Source: Rubrivivax sp. (lineage in GTDB: Bacteria; Pseudomonadota; Gammaproteobacteria; Burkholderiales; Burkholderiaceae_C). From it: DNA of 36,253 nt. The DNA is taken from positions 1 to 36,253 of the forward strand of contig JAJTDM010000079.1 of the NCBI GenBank assembly GCA_021300575.1, given 5' to 3'. Made by a program: the position numbers and the translations under genes. The notes beneath the pieces are model-generated. The model was not told where the DNA came from. It searched no databases and worked only from the letters and a program-made list of their open reading frames with translations. Below, piece by piece: positions 14,712 through 24,045 of the stretch; position 1 is the stretch's first letter; the number at the start of each line of letters is the position of its first letter.

Positions 14712-17423
14712 TCAACCGGAGGCCAGCGAGCGCGTGACGATCTCTCGCGTGTCCGCGCTCAGTTCGGCCTTGCCGGCCACGCGGGCGATGGCCTCGCGGG
14801 CGGCGCTGCGGTAGAGCTCGGGCAGGCTTGTCCAACGGTCCAGTGCGCGGGCCAAGCGTGCGGCCAGCTGCGGGTTGAACGCGTCGATCTCCACCACCTT
14901 GTCGGCCCACAGCACGTAGCCTGCGGCGTCTGCGCGGTGGAAGGCTGCCGGGTTGGTGTGCCAGGCAAACAGCAGGGCGCGCGCGCGGTTGGGGTTGCGC
15001 AGCGAGAAGTCCGGGTGCTGGAGCAACTGCCGTACGCGAGCAAACACACGCCCCTGCTGCTCAGGCGCACGGGCCTGGAGGGTGAACCACTTGTCGACCA
15101 CCAGGGGGTCGGTGGCAAACAGGCTGTGCATGCGTTCCAGGGCCGGCACGGCCAGGTCCGCATGCACGTTCACCAAGGCCTGCAGGGCGCCCAGGCGGTC
15201 GGTCATGTTGCCGGCGTCCTTGAAGCGCTGGTAGGCGCGCCCGGGCCACACGGTGTCACCGCTGCGAACGGCCTGGCGTACCAGCATGGCCAGGGTCAGA
15301 TTGGCCAAGGCCCGGCGTCCGCTTTGTTCACTGGTGGGGGCGTAGCCTTCGCGCACCTGGTGGGCGTCCCAGGCCCAGGCCCAGTCGTCGTGCAGTTCGC
15401 GTGCCAACTGGTCCAGCAGCGCTTCGCGCACGGTATTCACGCGCTCGGGGTCTGCTCCATCGATCTGGTCGAACAGCTCTCGCTCGCTGGGCACGTTCAG
15501 CACCAGTTCCTTGAACGCGGCGTCCAGTGCCGGGTCCCGCAGTACCTGGCGAAGGGAATTCACCAGGGCCTGATCCAGCACCTGGGTGCCAGCGCCAGCG
15601 TCGCTGTGGAGCGCGGACAGTGCCTCGCGCACGCGGCTCATCACCAGACGCTGGGCCGCCTCCCAGCGGTTGAAGGCATCGGCATCGTGCGACAGCAGCA
15701 CGCGCAGCGATTCATCGTCCAGGCCGTCCTCCAGCACCACGGGAGAGCTGAAGCCGCGCAGCAGCGAGGGCACGGGTGCGGCGTCCAGCCCCGTCAGGCC
15801 CGTGAAGGTCCAGCTCTGTTCGGCAGCATCCAGCACCAGCAACTGCTCTTCTGACGTTTCACTCTGGCCCTGCAGCGTGAGCGGCAGCGCGCTGCCGTCA
15901 CGGGCCACCAGGCCCATGCGCACCGGCACGACGAAAGGTTGCTTGTCGGTCTGGCCTGGCGTGGCGGCACAGGTTTGTGTCAAGGTCAGGGTGAGGGTGC
16001 CGGCGGCAGCGTCCCAGGCTGTGCGCGCCTGCAGCCTAGGTGTGCCGGCCTGGCCGTACCAGCGCTTGAAGGCTTCCAGTCGCGTGGACAGCTCGCTGCC
16101 CGGGTTCGCGTCGGCAATCGCCTGGGCGAAGTCGTCGCAGGTCACGGCCTGACCGTCATGGCGCTGGAAGTACAGGTCCATGCCCTTGCGGAAGCCCTCG
16201 CGGCCCACCAGCGTGTGCATCATGCGCACGACCTCCGCCCCCTTTTCGTAGACGGTGGAGGTGTAGAAGTTGTCGATGGCCGCGTAGCTGTCGGGGCGCA
16301 CCGGATGCGCCATCGGGCCGGCATCCTCAGGGAACTGCACCATGCGCAGGCCGCGCACGTCCTCGATGCGCTTGACGGCGCGGGCCGAGGCATCGCCGGC
16401 CATGTCCATGCTGAATTCCTGGTCGCGGAAGACCGTCAGGCCCTCCTTCAGCGAGAGCTGGAACCAGTCGCGGCAGGTGATGCGGTTGCCGGTCCAGTTG
16501 TGGAAGTACTCGTGGCCCACCACGCTCTCGATGCCGGCGAAGTCGACATCGGTGGCTGTGGCGGCGCTGGCCAGCACGTACTTGGTGTTGAAGATGTTGA
16601 GGCCCTTGTTCTCCATGGCCCCCATGTTGAAGTCTTCCACCGCCACGACCATGAAGCGTTCCAGGTCCAGCGGCAGGCCGAAACGCGCCTCATCCCAGGC
16701 CACGGAGGCGATGAGCGAGTTCATCGCGTGCTCGGTCTTGCCCAGGTCGCCGCGGCGCACGTACACCTGCAGCAGGTGCTCTGTGCCGGCGCGGCTGCGG
16801 ATGCGCTGCTCGCGTGCCACCAGGTCGGCCGCCACCAGGGCGAACAGATAGCTGGGCTTGGGGAAGGGGTCGTGCCACTTGGCGTAGTGGCGTCCGCCGT
16901 CGAGCGGGCCCTGCGCCATGAGGTTGCCGTTGGACAGCAGCACTGGGTACTTCCTGCGGTCCGCACGCAGCGTGACCGTGAAGACCGCCATCACGTCCGG
17001 GCGGTCGATGAAGTAGGTGATGCGCCGGAATCCCTCGGCCTCGCACTGGGTGAAGAAGCCACCGCTGCTGGTGTACAGGCCTGACAGCTGGGTGTTCTTC
17101 TCGGGGGCGCAGGTGTTGCGGATCTCGAGGGTGAAGGCGTCTGACGCGGGCGGGTTGTCGATGACCAGGAAGCCGTCCTCGTGCCGGAACGACACGCTTT
17201 GCCCGTCCGCCTGCACGCGCAGCAGGGTGAGGTCTTCGCCGTGCAGGCGCAGGGGCTGTCCGGGAGCAGCCGCCGGGTCGCGCTCGATCTGCATCTTGCT
17301 GGCGACGATGGTCTTGACCGGCTCCAGATCGAAGTTCAATTCGACGGAGCGGATGCAAAAGGGTGGCGGTGCGTAGTCGGCACGCCGGACGACCACGGGG
17401 GAGGTTCCATCACGCAGGTTCAT
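14712..17423 (-). CDS. pepN: Aminopeptidase N (M1 family metallopeptidase)
   Basis: A 903-residue cytoplasmic zinc aminopeptidase that removes N-terminal residues from peptides. The exopeptidase motif GAMEN is at 268-272, and the zinc site HEYFHNW begins at H304 with H308 and E327 as the other ligands, spacing as in the family. The four-domain layout (beta-saddle, catalytic, small beta, helical C-terminus) matches E. coli PepN, which is slightly shorter. The ATG at 17423 has AGGAGA just upstream. It lies 83 bases downstream of prfB and 108 bases upstream of fbp. Nothing looks broken. Confidence 0.97.
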   Translation of the reverse strand: MNLRDGTSPVVVRRADYAPPPFCIRSVELNFDLEPVKTIVASKMQIERDPAAAPGQPLRLHGEDLTLLRVQADGQSVSFRHEDGFLVIDNPPASDAFTLEIRNTCAPEKNTQLSGLYTSSGGFFTQCEAEGFRRITYFIDRPDVMAVFTVTLRADRRKYPVLLSNGNLMAQGPLDGGRHYAKWHDPFPKPSYLFALVAADLVAREQRIRSRAGTEHLLQVYVRRGDLGKTEHAMNSLIASVAWDEARFGLPLDLERFMVVAVEDFNMGAMENKGLNIFNTKYVLASAATATDVDFAGIESVVGHEYFHNWTGNRITCRDWFQLSLKEGLTVFRDQEFSMDMAGDASARAVKRIEDVRGLRMVQFPEDAGPMAHPVRPDSYAAIDNFYTSTVYEKGAEVVRMMHTLVGREGFRKGMDLYFQRHDGQAVTCDDFAQAIADANPGSELSTRLEAFKRWYGQAGTPRLQARTAWDAAAGTLTLTLTQTCAATPGQTDKQPFVVPVRMGLVARDGSALPLTLQGQSETSEEQLLVLDAAEQSWTFTGLTGLDAAPVPSLLRGFSSPVVLEDGLDDESLRVLLSHDADAFNRWEAAQRLVMSRVREALSALHSDAGAGTQVLDQALVNSLRQVLRDPALDAAFKELVLNVPSERELFDQIDGADPERVNTVREALLDQLARELHDDWAWAWDAHQVREGYAPTSEQSGRRALANLTLAMLVRQAVRSGDTVWPGRAYQRFKDAGNMTDRLGALQALVNVHADLAVPALERMHSLFATDPLVVDKWFTLQARAPEQQGRVFARVRQLLQHPDFSLRNPNRARALLFAWHTNPAAFHRADAAGYVLWADKVVEIDAFNPQLAARLARALDRWTSLPELYRSAAREAIARVAGKAELSADTREIVTRSLASG

Positions 17424-17506
17424 TCATGTCTCCTGGGGCCAGTGTGCAGGCCCGTCTTGGCGGTGGTGCGCTTTGAAAGTCAGGCTGCAACGGACAGCGG
17501 GCTCTG

Positions 17507-18620
17507 TCAGAGCCCCTGCTTCAGGCTCGCCTGGATGAAAGGGTCCAGGTCGCCGTCCAGCACTTTCTGGGTGTTGCTGATCTCGACGTTGGTGCGCAGG
17601 TCCTTGATGCGGGACTGGTCCAGCACATAGGAGCGGATCTGGTGACCCCAGCCCACGTCGGTCTTGGAATCTTCCAGCTTCTGCTGGGCTTCCATCTGCT
17701 TGCGCATCTCGTGCTCGTACAGGCGGCTGCGCAGCATCGCCCAGGCCTCGTCGCGGTTGCGGTGCTGGGAACGGTCGTTCTGGCACTGCACGACGATGTT
17801 GGTGGGCAGGTGCGTGATGCGCACGGCCGAATCGGTCTTGTTGATGTGCTGGCCACCCGCCCCGCTGGCACGGAAGGTGTCGATGCGCACGTCCGCCGGG
17901 TTGATCTCGATCTCGATCGAGTCGTCCACCTCAGGGTAGACGAAGAGGCTCGCAAAGCTGGTGTGGCGCCCGCCGGAGCTGTCGAAGGGGCTCTTGCGCA
18001 CCAGGCGGTGCACGCCGGTTTCCGTGCGCAGGTGGCCGAAGGCGTAGTCGCCCTCCACCTTGAGCGTGGCGCTGCGGATGCCGGCCACGTCGCCCTCGGT
18101 CTCTTCCATCACCTCGGCCTTGAAGCCCTTGCGCTCGCAGTACTTCAGGTACTGGCGCAGCAGCATCTGCGCCCAGTCGCAGGCCTCGGTGCCGCCGGCG
18201 CCGGCCTGGATGTCGATGAAGCAACTGCCTGGGTCGGCGGGGTTGTTGAACATGCGCCGGAACTCGAGTTGCTCCACCGTCTCGCGCAAGGTGTTGGCGT
18301 CGTCGCGGATGGCCATCAGGCCGTCGATGTCCTCATCGGCCTTGGACATCTCGTAGAGCTCGGCGTTGTCGTCAAGGTTGGACGTCAGGTGATCGATGGT
18401 CTGCACCACCGTCTCCAGCGTCTTCTTCTCGCGGCCCAGTTCCTGGGCGCGCTTGGGTTCGTTCCAGACCGCGGGGTTCTCCAGCGCGGCGTTGACTTCG
18501 TTCAGCCGCAGTGATTTGCGGTCGTAGTCAAAGATACCCCCGGAGCTGCTCGGTCCGCGCCTTGAGATCGGCAAGCAGCGAGCCGATGGCGTTGATGTCT
18601 TCGATGTCCATGTGTGTCAT
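17507..18620 (-). CDS. prfB: Peptide chain release factor 2, made by programmed +1 frameshift
   Basis: RF2 recognises UGA and UAA stop codons. The gene is in two frames. The first runs from ATG at 18620 (or the in-frame ATG at 18611) to a UGA at 18530-18528, encoding about 30 residues ending LRGYL. After a +1 slip at CUU-U the second frame continues from 18529 to the stop at 17507, giving 370 residues (367 from the second ATG), the normal length. The tripeptide anticodon SPF (in [11 protein letters not shown]) and the catalytic GGQ (in [15 protein letters not shown]) are both present. Any single-frame call starting inside the second part would lack the true N-terminus. Confidence 0.95.
18527..18542 (-). 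promoter_or_regulatory. prfB programmed +1 frameshift site
   Basis: On the minus strand the site reads CGGGGGTATCTTTGAC. E. coli has AGGGGGTATCTTTGAC, so only the first base differs. It contains the internal Shine-Dalgarno-like GGGGG, the slippery CTT, and the UGA that is read slowly when RF2 is scarce. This autoregulates RF2 level. Confidence 0.96.
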
Positions 18621-18667
18621 GCGCTGAATTTTCTCACGCGGCCCTCATCACGGCCCGTCCCCGTGAA

Positions 18668-19639
18668 TCAGCCGGCCAGGAAGTCCACCAGATGTCGTGC
18701 CAGGGCTTGCGGTTGGTCATGGTGCAGCATGTGGCCGCAGGGCGAGAGCGTCAACTTGCGCACGTTCGAGACGACCGACAGGCGCTCGTGGAACTCTTCT
18801 TTCGAGTAGCGGGTACCCCACCAGCTCGCGGTGTCGGTACGGTCACCCTCCACCCACAGAAGCGGTGCGGTGATCTGCTTCCAGCACTCCAGCGTCTCGT
18901 CCACCCGGTACAGCATCGGGTTCACGCGTTTGTGCGCCGGGTCGCCCAGGATCTGCCAGCGGCCATCCGTGCCGGGCTGCGACCAATGGGGCGCCAGCCA
19001 GGCGGCTTTGTCGGGCGTGAGCAGCGGGTCGTTCTTCAGCAGGCGGCGGGCCACGGCCTCGGCGCTGTCGTAGTCCCGCAGCGTCTGCTGTGCCTTCAGT
19101 TCGTCGAGCCACTGGGCCAGGCGTTTGGGCGCCTGCTCGGGGCGGGTGCGCGGCATGCCAAAGCCTTCCAGGTTGACGAGGCGGCGGATGCGCGAAGGGC
19201 GCGCGCCCGCGTAGGTCATCACCACGTTGCCCCCCATGCTGTGACCCACCAAGTCGATGGGGCCCTCGGGACACAGCGCCTCCAGCAGGGCGTCCAGATC
19301 GCCCAGGTAGTCGGGGAACCAGTAGCTGTCCACCGCCGCCGGGGCCGCCGTCAGACCGTAGCCGCGCCAGTCGGGCGCGATGATGAAGCGCCGCTCCGCT
19401 TCGGCATGGGACAACTCATCGACCAGGAACTGGTACGACGCGCCGACATCCATCCAGCCGTGCACCAGCACCAGGGGCGGCCGGTCAGGGCGGATCAAGG
19501 ACGCATCACCCCAGACATGGACGTGGTAACGCAGTCCGCGCAGCGGCACGAAGAGCGAGCGGGACGGGCGGGTGGGTTGGTAGGCCTGGACCGCGGCGGA
19601 GGCGGTGGAGGAGTCGGCCTTGGGGGAATCAGCGGTCAT
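18668..19639 (-). CDS. Alpha/beta hydrolase
   Basis: A 323-residue alpha/beta-hydrolase-fold protein. The oxyanion-region HGWMD starts at H60 and the nucleophile is S134 in GHSMGG. The catalytic histidine is probably in SPCGHMLHHDQP near the C-terminus. An acid residue is likely in the WVEGDRTD segment. There is no signal peptide, so it is probably cytoplasmic. Substrate unknown; esters, lactones or epoxides are all possible for this family. The frame extends to 19690, but the ATG at 19639 avoids overlap with the divergent GNAT gene that starts at 19681 and is more plausible. It lies 47 bases downstream of the prfB start on the same strand. Confidence 0.87.
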   Translation of the reverse strand: MTADSPKADSSTASAAVQAYQPTRPSRSLFVPLRGLRYHVHVWGDASLIRPDRPPLVLVHGWMDVGASYQFLVDELSHAEAERRFIIAPDWRGYGLTAAPAAVDSYWFPDYLGDLDALLEALCPEGPIDLVGHSMGGNVVMTYAGARPSRIRRLVNLEGFGMPRTRPEQAPKRLAQWLDELKAQQTLRDYDSAEAVARRLLKNDPLLTPDKAAWLAPHWSQPGTDGRWQILGDPAHKRVNPMLYRVDETLECWKQITAPLLWVEGDRTDTASWWGTRYSKEEFHERLSVVSNVRKLTLSPCGHMLHHDQPQALARHLVDFLAG

Positions 19640-19680
19640 GCCGGCACTGTAGGCGAGCGCGGCAACGCCACAATCCTGGC

Positions 19681-20166
19681 ATGACGACACCCTTCACCCT
19701 GCGCCCGGCAGCACCGGCCGACCTGCCCGCCATCGTCGGGCTCATCCGCGAACTGGCGGACTTTGAGCATCTCAGCCACCTGGTGGTGGTCACGCCCGAG
19801 TCGCTGCTGCCGCATCTCTTTGGCGACAAGCCCGCTGCCGAGGCCGTGGTGGCCGAGGTGCAGGGCCGGGTGGTGGCCTTTGCCTTGTTCTTCACCAACT
19901 TCTCCACCTTCCTGGGCCGTCCCGGCCTGTACCTGGAAGACCTGTATGTGCAGCCCGCGCACCGGGGCGCAGGCCTGGGCAAGGCCCTGCTGCAGCACCT
20001 GGGCGCACTGGCGGTGGAACGCGGCTGCGGCCGCTTCGAATGGAGCGTGCTCGACTGGAACGAGAACGCCATCCGCTTCTACGAAAAGATGGGTGCCACC
20101 GTCATGCCCGACTGGCGCATCTGCCGCGTGACCGGGGAAGCTCTGGCGGCCTTGGGGCGTCGCTGA
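19681..20166 (+). CDS. GNAT-family N-acetyltransferase, diamine/polyamine-acetyltransferase-like
   Basis: A 161-residue acetyl-CoA-dependent acetyltransferase. The acetyl-CoA loop is RGAGLGKALL after YLEDLYVQPAHR. The C-terminal WSVLDWNENAIRFYEKMGA is characteristic of the spermidine/spermine (SSAT-like) and thialysine acetyltransferase group. It likely acetylates a small amine in the cytoplasm; the exact amine is inference. It is divergent from the alpha/beta hydrolase, with about 41 bases between starts, and 27 bases upstream of the sugar kinase. No clear ribosome-binding site is visible. Confidence 0.88.
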   Translation: MTTPFTLRPAAPADLPAIVGLIRELADFEHLSHLVVVTPESLLPHLFGDKPAAEAVVAEVQGRVVAFALFFTNFSTFLGRPGLYLEDLYVQPAHRGAGLGKALLQHLGALAVERGCGRFEWSVLDWNENAIRFYEKMGATVMPDWRICRVTGEALAALGRR

Positions 20167-20193
20167 AACGAATCCCTGCGCCAGCGTGAGGCC

Positions 20194-21165
20194 ATGGAAC
20201 CGACGATCCACCCGCTGGGGATGTCTTCTGTAAGCACTGCGCCTGAGCGCACCCGGCGCGGGGTGGTGGTGGCCGGCGAAGCGCTGATCGACCTCCTGCA
20301 GCGCCCCGACGGCAGCCTGGTGCCGCACCTGGGCGGCTCGCCGTGGAACCTCGCGCGGGCTCTTGGTCGCCTGGGCTGCGAGGTGAGCTACCTCAACCCC
20401 TTGTCCAGCGATGACTTTGGTGAGCAACTGGTCCAGGCCCTGGAGGACAGCCGCGTGCAGTGCCTGGGCGGGCGCAGTGCGCTACCCACCAGCCTGGCGG
20501 TGGTGAAACTCGATGCTCAGGGCCACCCCGACTATGCGTTCTACCGGGAAGGGGTGGCCGACCGGGACTTCGCGCCGCTGTCCTTGCTGCCGCGCTGGCC
20601 GCAGACCGCCCTGCTGTTTCACGTCGGCTCGCTCGCGGTCATGCCACCCGATGGGCAAGCCTGGCTGGCCACGCTCTCGGCGCTGGTCGAGCGGGGCATC
20701 TCCACCAGCATCGACATCAACATGCGGCCCAGGGTCGCCACCGACCGCGAGGCCTACGCCCGGATGTCCCGGCAGATCCTGACCCGGAGCCGCATCGTCA
20801 AGGTCAGCGACGAGGACCTGGAGGCCCTGCACAGGCCTGGCGACCCGCTGGTGCAGGCCCGCGCCCTGCTGAACGACATCACCCAGGTGGTGGTGCTCAC
20901 GCTGGGGGCGCTGGGCGCCTGGGGCTTGACCCGCGAGGCCGAGCGCTTCCAGCCGCCCGAGCGCGTGCCGGTGGTGGACACCGTGGGCGCGGGCGATTGC
21001 TTCTACGCCGGATTCCTGGCGCAGCTGATCGAGTCGGGGGCGTTGGACAGCCCTGCGGTGCCGGCTGCAGACCAGGTGGCGCAGGCGCTGGCCCTGGGCA
21101 ACCGTGTCACCGCGTTCAACATCCAGCGGGCCGGTTGCCAGCCGCCTTGGCGGCATGAACTCTGA
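20194..21165 (+). CDS. PfkB-family carbohydrate kinase (fructokinase-like)
   Basis: A kinase of up to 323 residues of the ribokinase/PfkB family. The N-terminal signature GGSPWNLARALGRLG binds the sugar. The C-terminal ATP/anion-hole motif is DTVGAGDCF, with D262 starting it and the catalytic base at D268. GEALIDLL near the start is typical of fructokinases, so fructose or a related ketose is a reasonable substrate, but this is inference. The start is uncertain: ATG at 20194 is the longest, and an ATG at 20221 begins MSSVSTAPERTRRGVVVAGE. It lies between the GNAT gene and the acyl-CoA synthetase on the same strand, without an obvious metabolic link. Confidence 0.87.
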   Translation: MEPTIHPLGMSSVSTAPERTRRGVVVAGEALIDLLQRPDGSLVPHLGGSPWNLARALGRLGCEVSYLNPLSSDDFGEQLVQALEDSRVQCLGGRSALPTSLAVVKLDAQGHPDYAFYREGVADRDFAPLSLLPRWPQTALLFHVGSLAVMPPDGQAWLATLSALVERGISTSIDINMRPRVATDREAYARMSRQILTRSRIVKVSDEDLEALHRPGDPLVQARALLNDITQVVVLTLGALGAWGLTREAERFQPPERVPVVDTVGAGDCFYAGFLAQLIESGALDSPAVPAADQVAQALALGNRVTAFNIQRAGCQPPWRHEL

Positions 21166-21217
21166 CCCCTTCGTCTTGGCCCCACCGGACTGATCTGTCT
21201 TTCAGGAGTCTGCCCCC

Positions 21218-23038
21218 ATGCCTTCCACACGTGCGGTCGCGCGCCGCTCCGTACCCCGTCAAGCCCGCCGCCAGGGCCCTCACGCGAGCCCGCCCACAGA
21301 CCGCTACGCCGAGCTCCACGGCAGCTTCCACTGGCATGTGCCCACCCGTTTCAACATCGCCGAGGTGTGCTGCACCCGCTGGGCGCGCGACACGCCCGAG
21401 GCCCTGGCCATCCGCTGGGAACACGAGGACGGACGACACGCCGACTTCACCTACGGGCAACTGCAGCGCGACGCCAACCGGCTGTCGAATGCGCTCAAGC
21501 GCCTGGGCGTGCAGCGCGGTGACCGCGTGGCCATCGTCATGCCGCAGCGCTTCGAGACGGCGGTGGCGCACATGGCGATCTACCAGCTCGGCGCGGTGGC
21601 CATGCCCTTGTCGATGCTGTTCGGCCCCGAGGCGCTGGAGTACCGCTTCAACCACAGTGAAGCCCAGGTCGCCCTGGTGGACGAAAGCGCCATCGCGAAC
21701 GTGCGGGCCGTGCGTGGGGCCGCCCCGGGCCTGAAGACGGTGGTGGCGGTGGGCGGCGCGCAAGGGCAGGGCGACATCGACTGGACGGCAGCGCTGACGG
21801 CTGAGCGCGCCCGGTTCACTGCCGTCAAGACCCACGCCGACGAAGCCGCGGTGCTCATCTACACCAGCGGCACCACCGGCCCGCCCAAGGGCGCGCTGGT
21901 GCCACACCGCGCGATGATCGGCAACCTCACGGGCTTTGTGTGCAGCCAGAACGGGTTCGGCTTTGCGGTGCCCGAGGCCGTGCCGACTGCTCCGGCCCGC
22001 AGCGACGCCGTGTTCTGGTCGCCCGCCGACTGGGCCTGGACCGGCGGCCTGATGGACGCGCTGCTGCCCACCCTCTACTTCGGCCGCGAGATCGTGGCCT
22101 TCCAGGGGCGGTTTGCGCCCGAGCGGGCGTTCGAGCTGCTGCAGCGGCACGGCGTGACGCACAGCTTTCTCTTCCCCACAGCGCTCAAGGCCATGATGAA
22201 AGCCGTGCCCGAGCCGGCGCAGCGCTACCGGCTGCACCTTCGCGCCATCATGAGCGCGGGCGAGGCGGTGGGCGACGCGGTGTTCGCGTGGTGCCGCGAT
22301 CAGTTGGGCGTCACGGTCAACGAGATGTTCGGCCAGACCGAGATCAACTACATCGTGGGCAACTGCACCGTGCTGTTCGATGAGCACGGACGCGCCGCGG
22401 CGGGCTGGCCCGCCAAGCCCGGCAGCATGGGCCGCGCCTACCCCGGCCACCGCGTGGCGGTGATCGACGACGGAGGCCGCGAATGCCCGCGTGGCACGCC
22501 GGGCGACGTGGCCGTGCACCGGCTCGATGTCCACGGCCATCCGGACCCGGTGTTCGTCCTGGGCTACTGGCGCAATGAGGCAGCCACCAGCGCCAAGTAC
22601 ACCGGTGACCCGGCCGACTCCTGGTGCCGCACGGGCGACATGGCGGTGATGGACGAGCAGGGCTACCTCTGGTACCAGGGCCGCAGCGACGACATGTTCA
22701 AGGCCGCCGGCTACCGCATCGGCCCGAGCGAGATCGAGAACTGCCTGGTCAAGCACCCTGCGGTGGCCAATGCCGCCGTGGTGCCCAAGCCCGACGCCGA
22801 GCGCGGCGCGGTGGTCAAGGCCTACGTGGTGCTGGCCCCCGGCCACGCTGCCGGCCCGGCCCTGGTGGCCGAGTTGCAGCATCACGTGCGCGGCAAGCTG
22901 GCCCCCTACGAGTACCCCAAGGAGATCGAGTTCATCGCCGCGTTGCCCATGACCACCACCGGCAAGGTGCAACGCCTGGTGCTGCGGCTGCAGGAGGAAG
23001 AGCGGGCCCGACGCGAGCAGCCGCCAGTCCGCAGTTGA
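21218..23038 (+). CDS. AMP-binding acyl-CoA synthetase
   Basis: A 606-residue ANL-superfamily ligase that activates a carboxylic acid to acyl-AMP and then to acyl-CoA. The ATP loop YTSGTTGPPKGA begins at residue 215. The adenylate motif includes NEMFGQTEINY. The hinge GRSDDMFKAAGYRIGPSEIE and the catalytic K583 in TTTGKVQR are present. Length and motifs resemble acetyl-CoA / medium-chain acyl-CoA synthetases more than benzoate-CoA ligases, but substrate cannot be decided. It could in principle supply a CoA thioester to the MarR cluster 12 kb away. The N-terminal 25 residues are Arg-rich and not conserved-looking. AGGAG precedes the ATG. Its stop is four bases from that of the convergent arginase-family gene. 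Confidence 0.9.
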   Translation: MPSTRAVARRSVPRQARRQGPHASPPTDRYAELHGSFHWHVPTRFNIAEVCCTRWARDTPEALAIRWEHEDGRHADFTYGQLQRDANRLSNALKRLGVQRGDRVAIVMPQRFETAVAHMAIYQLGAVAMPLSMLFGPEALEYRFNHSEAQVALVDESAIANVRAVRGAAPGLKTVVAVGGAQGQGDIDWTAALTAERARFTAVKTHADEAAVLIYTSGTTGPPKGALVPHRAMIGNLTGFVCSQNGFGFAVPEAVPTAPARSDAVFWSPADWAWTGGLMDALLPTLYFGREIVAFQGRFAPERAFELLQRHGVTHSFLFPTALKAMMKAVPEPAQRYRLHLRAIMSAGEAVGDAVFAWCRDQLGVTVNEMFGQTEINYIVGNCTVLFDEHGRAAAGWPAKPGSMGRAYPGHRVAVIDDGGRECPRGTPGDVAVHRLDVHGHPDPVFVLGYWRNEAATSAKYTGDPADSWCRTGDMAVMDEQGYLWYQGRSDDMFKAAGYRIGPSEIENCLVKHPAVANAAVVPKPDAERGAVVKAYVVLAPGHAAGPALVAELQHHVRGKLAPYEYPKEIEFIAALPMTTTGKVQRLVLRLQEEERARREQPPVRS

Positions 23039-23042
23039 TGCT

Positions 23043-23963
23043 TCACCCCGGCGCCCGCATCAAGGTGCTCTTGCCGAACAGGCTCTCGATCAGGTCCACC
23101 GCCAGCAGCGCGGTCTGGTTGCGCACGTCCAGGGCGGGGTTGAGTTCCATCACGTCCAGGCTGGCCAGGCGGCCGGTGTCGGCGATCATCTCCATGCACA
23201 GCTGGGCCTCGCGGTAGGTGGGGCCGCCGGGCACGGTGGTGCCCACGCCGGGGGCGATTCCGGGGTCGAGGAAGTCGACATCGAAGCTCACGTGGAGGTG
23301 GGTCTGGGCGTCCAGCGTGGCCAGGGCCAGCTCCATGGCGTGGCGCATGCCCATCTCGTCGATGAAGCGCATGTCGAAGACCTCCAGTCCCTGGGCGTGG
23401 ACGAAGCGCTTTTCCCCCGGGTCCACGCTGCGGATGCCGATCTGCCGGAAGGCCTTGGCGGGCAGGGCGGGTGCGTTGCCGCCGATGGATGTCAATTCCG
23501 CCGGCCCGTGACCCGTGAGCACGGCCACCGGCATGCCGTGGACATTGCCGCTGGGCGTGAGCGCGCTGGTGTTGAAGTCGGCGTGGGCGTCCAGCCACAG
23601 CACCCGCAGCTTGCGACCCTGCTCGCGGCAGTGGCGCGCCACGGCGCTGATGGACCCGATGGCCAGGCAGTGGTCGCCGCCCAGCAACATGGGCAGACGG
23701 CCCAGGCGCAGTTCTGCCAAGACGGCCTCGTGCACAGCTGCATTCCAGGCGATGACTTCGGGCAGGTGACGGTAGCCGTCCACAGGCGCCTGCCAGGGGT
23801 TGGGTGGCCCTGCCAGGTTGCCACGGTCCAGCACTTCAGCGCCATGGCTTTCCAGCGCAGTCTGGAGGCCGGCCACGCGCAGCGCCTCCGGGCCCATCCG
23901 GGCGCCCTGCGCGCCCGCCCCAATGTCGGTGGGCGCGCCGATCAGGCTGATGCGCGGTGCCAT
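23043..23963 (-). CDS. Arginase (ureohydrolase family)
   Basis: A 306-residue binuclear manganese hydrolase. The ligands are H98 in GGDHCLAIGS, D125/H127/D129 in WLDAHADFN, and D228/D230 in SFDVDFLDP. NVHGMPVAVL after the second motif points to arginase rather than agmatinase. It converts arginine to ornithine and urea. The longest frame begins with a TTG at 23978; the ATG at 23963, giving MAPRISLIGAPTDIGAG, has GGGAGC upstream and is preferred. A hairpin 24 bases upstream separates it from ctpA on the same strand, so it probably has its own promoter or relies on read-through. A manganese exporter lies elsewhere in the window, but no physical link is seen. Confidence 0.9.
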   Translation of the reverse strand: MAPRISLIGAPTDIGAGAQGARMGPEALRVAGLQTALESHGAEVLDRGNLAGPPNPWQAPVDGYRHLPEVIAWNAAVHEAVLAELRLGRLPMLLGGDHCLAIGSISAVARHCREQGRKLRVLWLDAHADFNTSALTPSGNVHGMPVAVLTGHGPAELTSIGGNAPALPAKAFRQIGIRSVDPGEKRFVHAQGLEVFDMRFIDEMGMRHAMELALATLDAQTHLHVSFDVDFLDPGIAPGVGTTVPGGPTYREAQLCMEMIADTGRLASLDVMELNPALDVRNQTALLAVDLIESLFGKSTLMRAPG

Positions 23964-23986
23964 GCTGCGTGCTCCCAAGTTGTGCG

Positions 23987-24009
23987 AAAGGCCCCCGCAG
24001 GGGCCCTTT
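23987..24009 (-). terminator. Terminator hairpin after ctpA
   Basis: Two 10-base arms with one mismatch surround a three-base loop (AAAGGCCCCC, GCA, GGGGCCCTTT). It lies 36 bases past the ctpA stop on the minus strand, and the right arm ends in TTT in the direction of transcription. The A/T-flanked ends would let it work in both directions. Confidence 0.7.
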
Positions 24010-24045
24010 GGCGAGGATGCTCGGCTCCTGGGCCGATGCTGTGGG

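Noticed and set aside
21116..22972. A 618-codon minus-strand open frame opposite the acyl-CoA synthetase
   Set aside because: The plus-strand protein has full ANL motifs; the antisense product is low complexity and His/Gly/Ala-rich.
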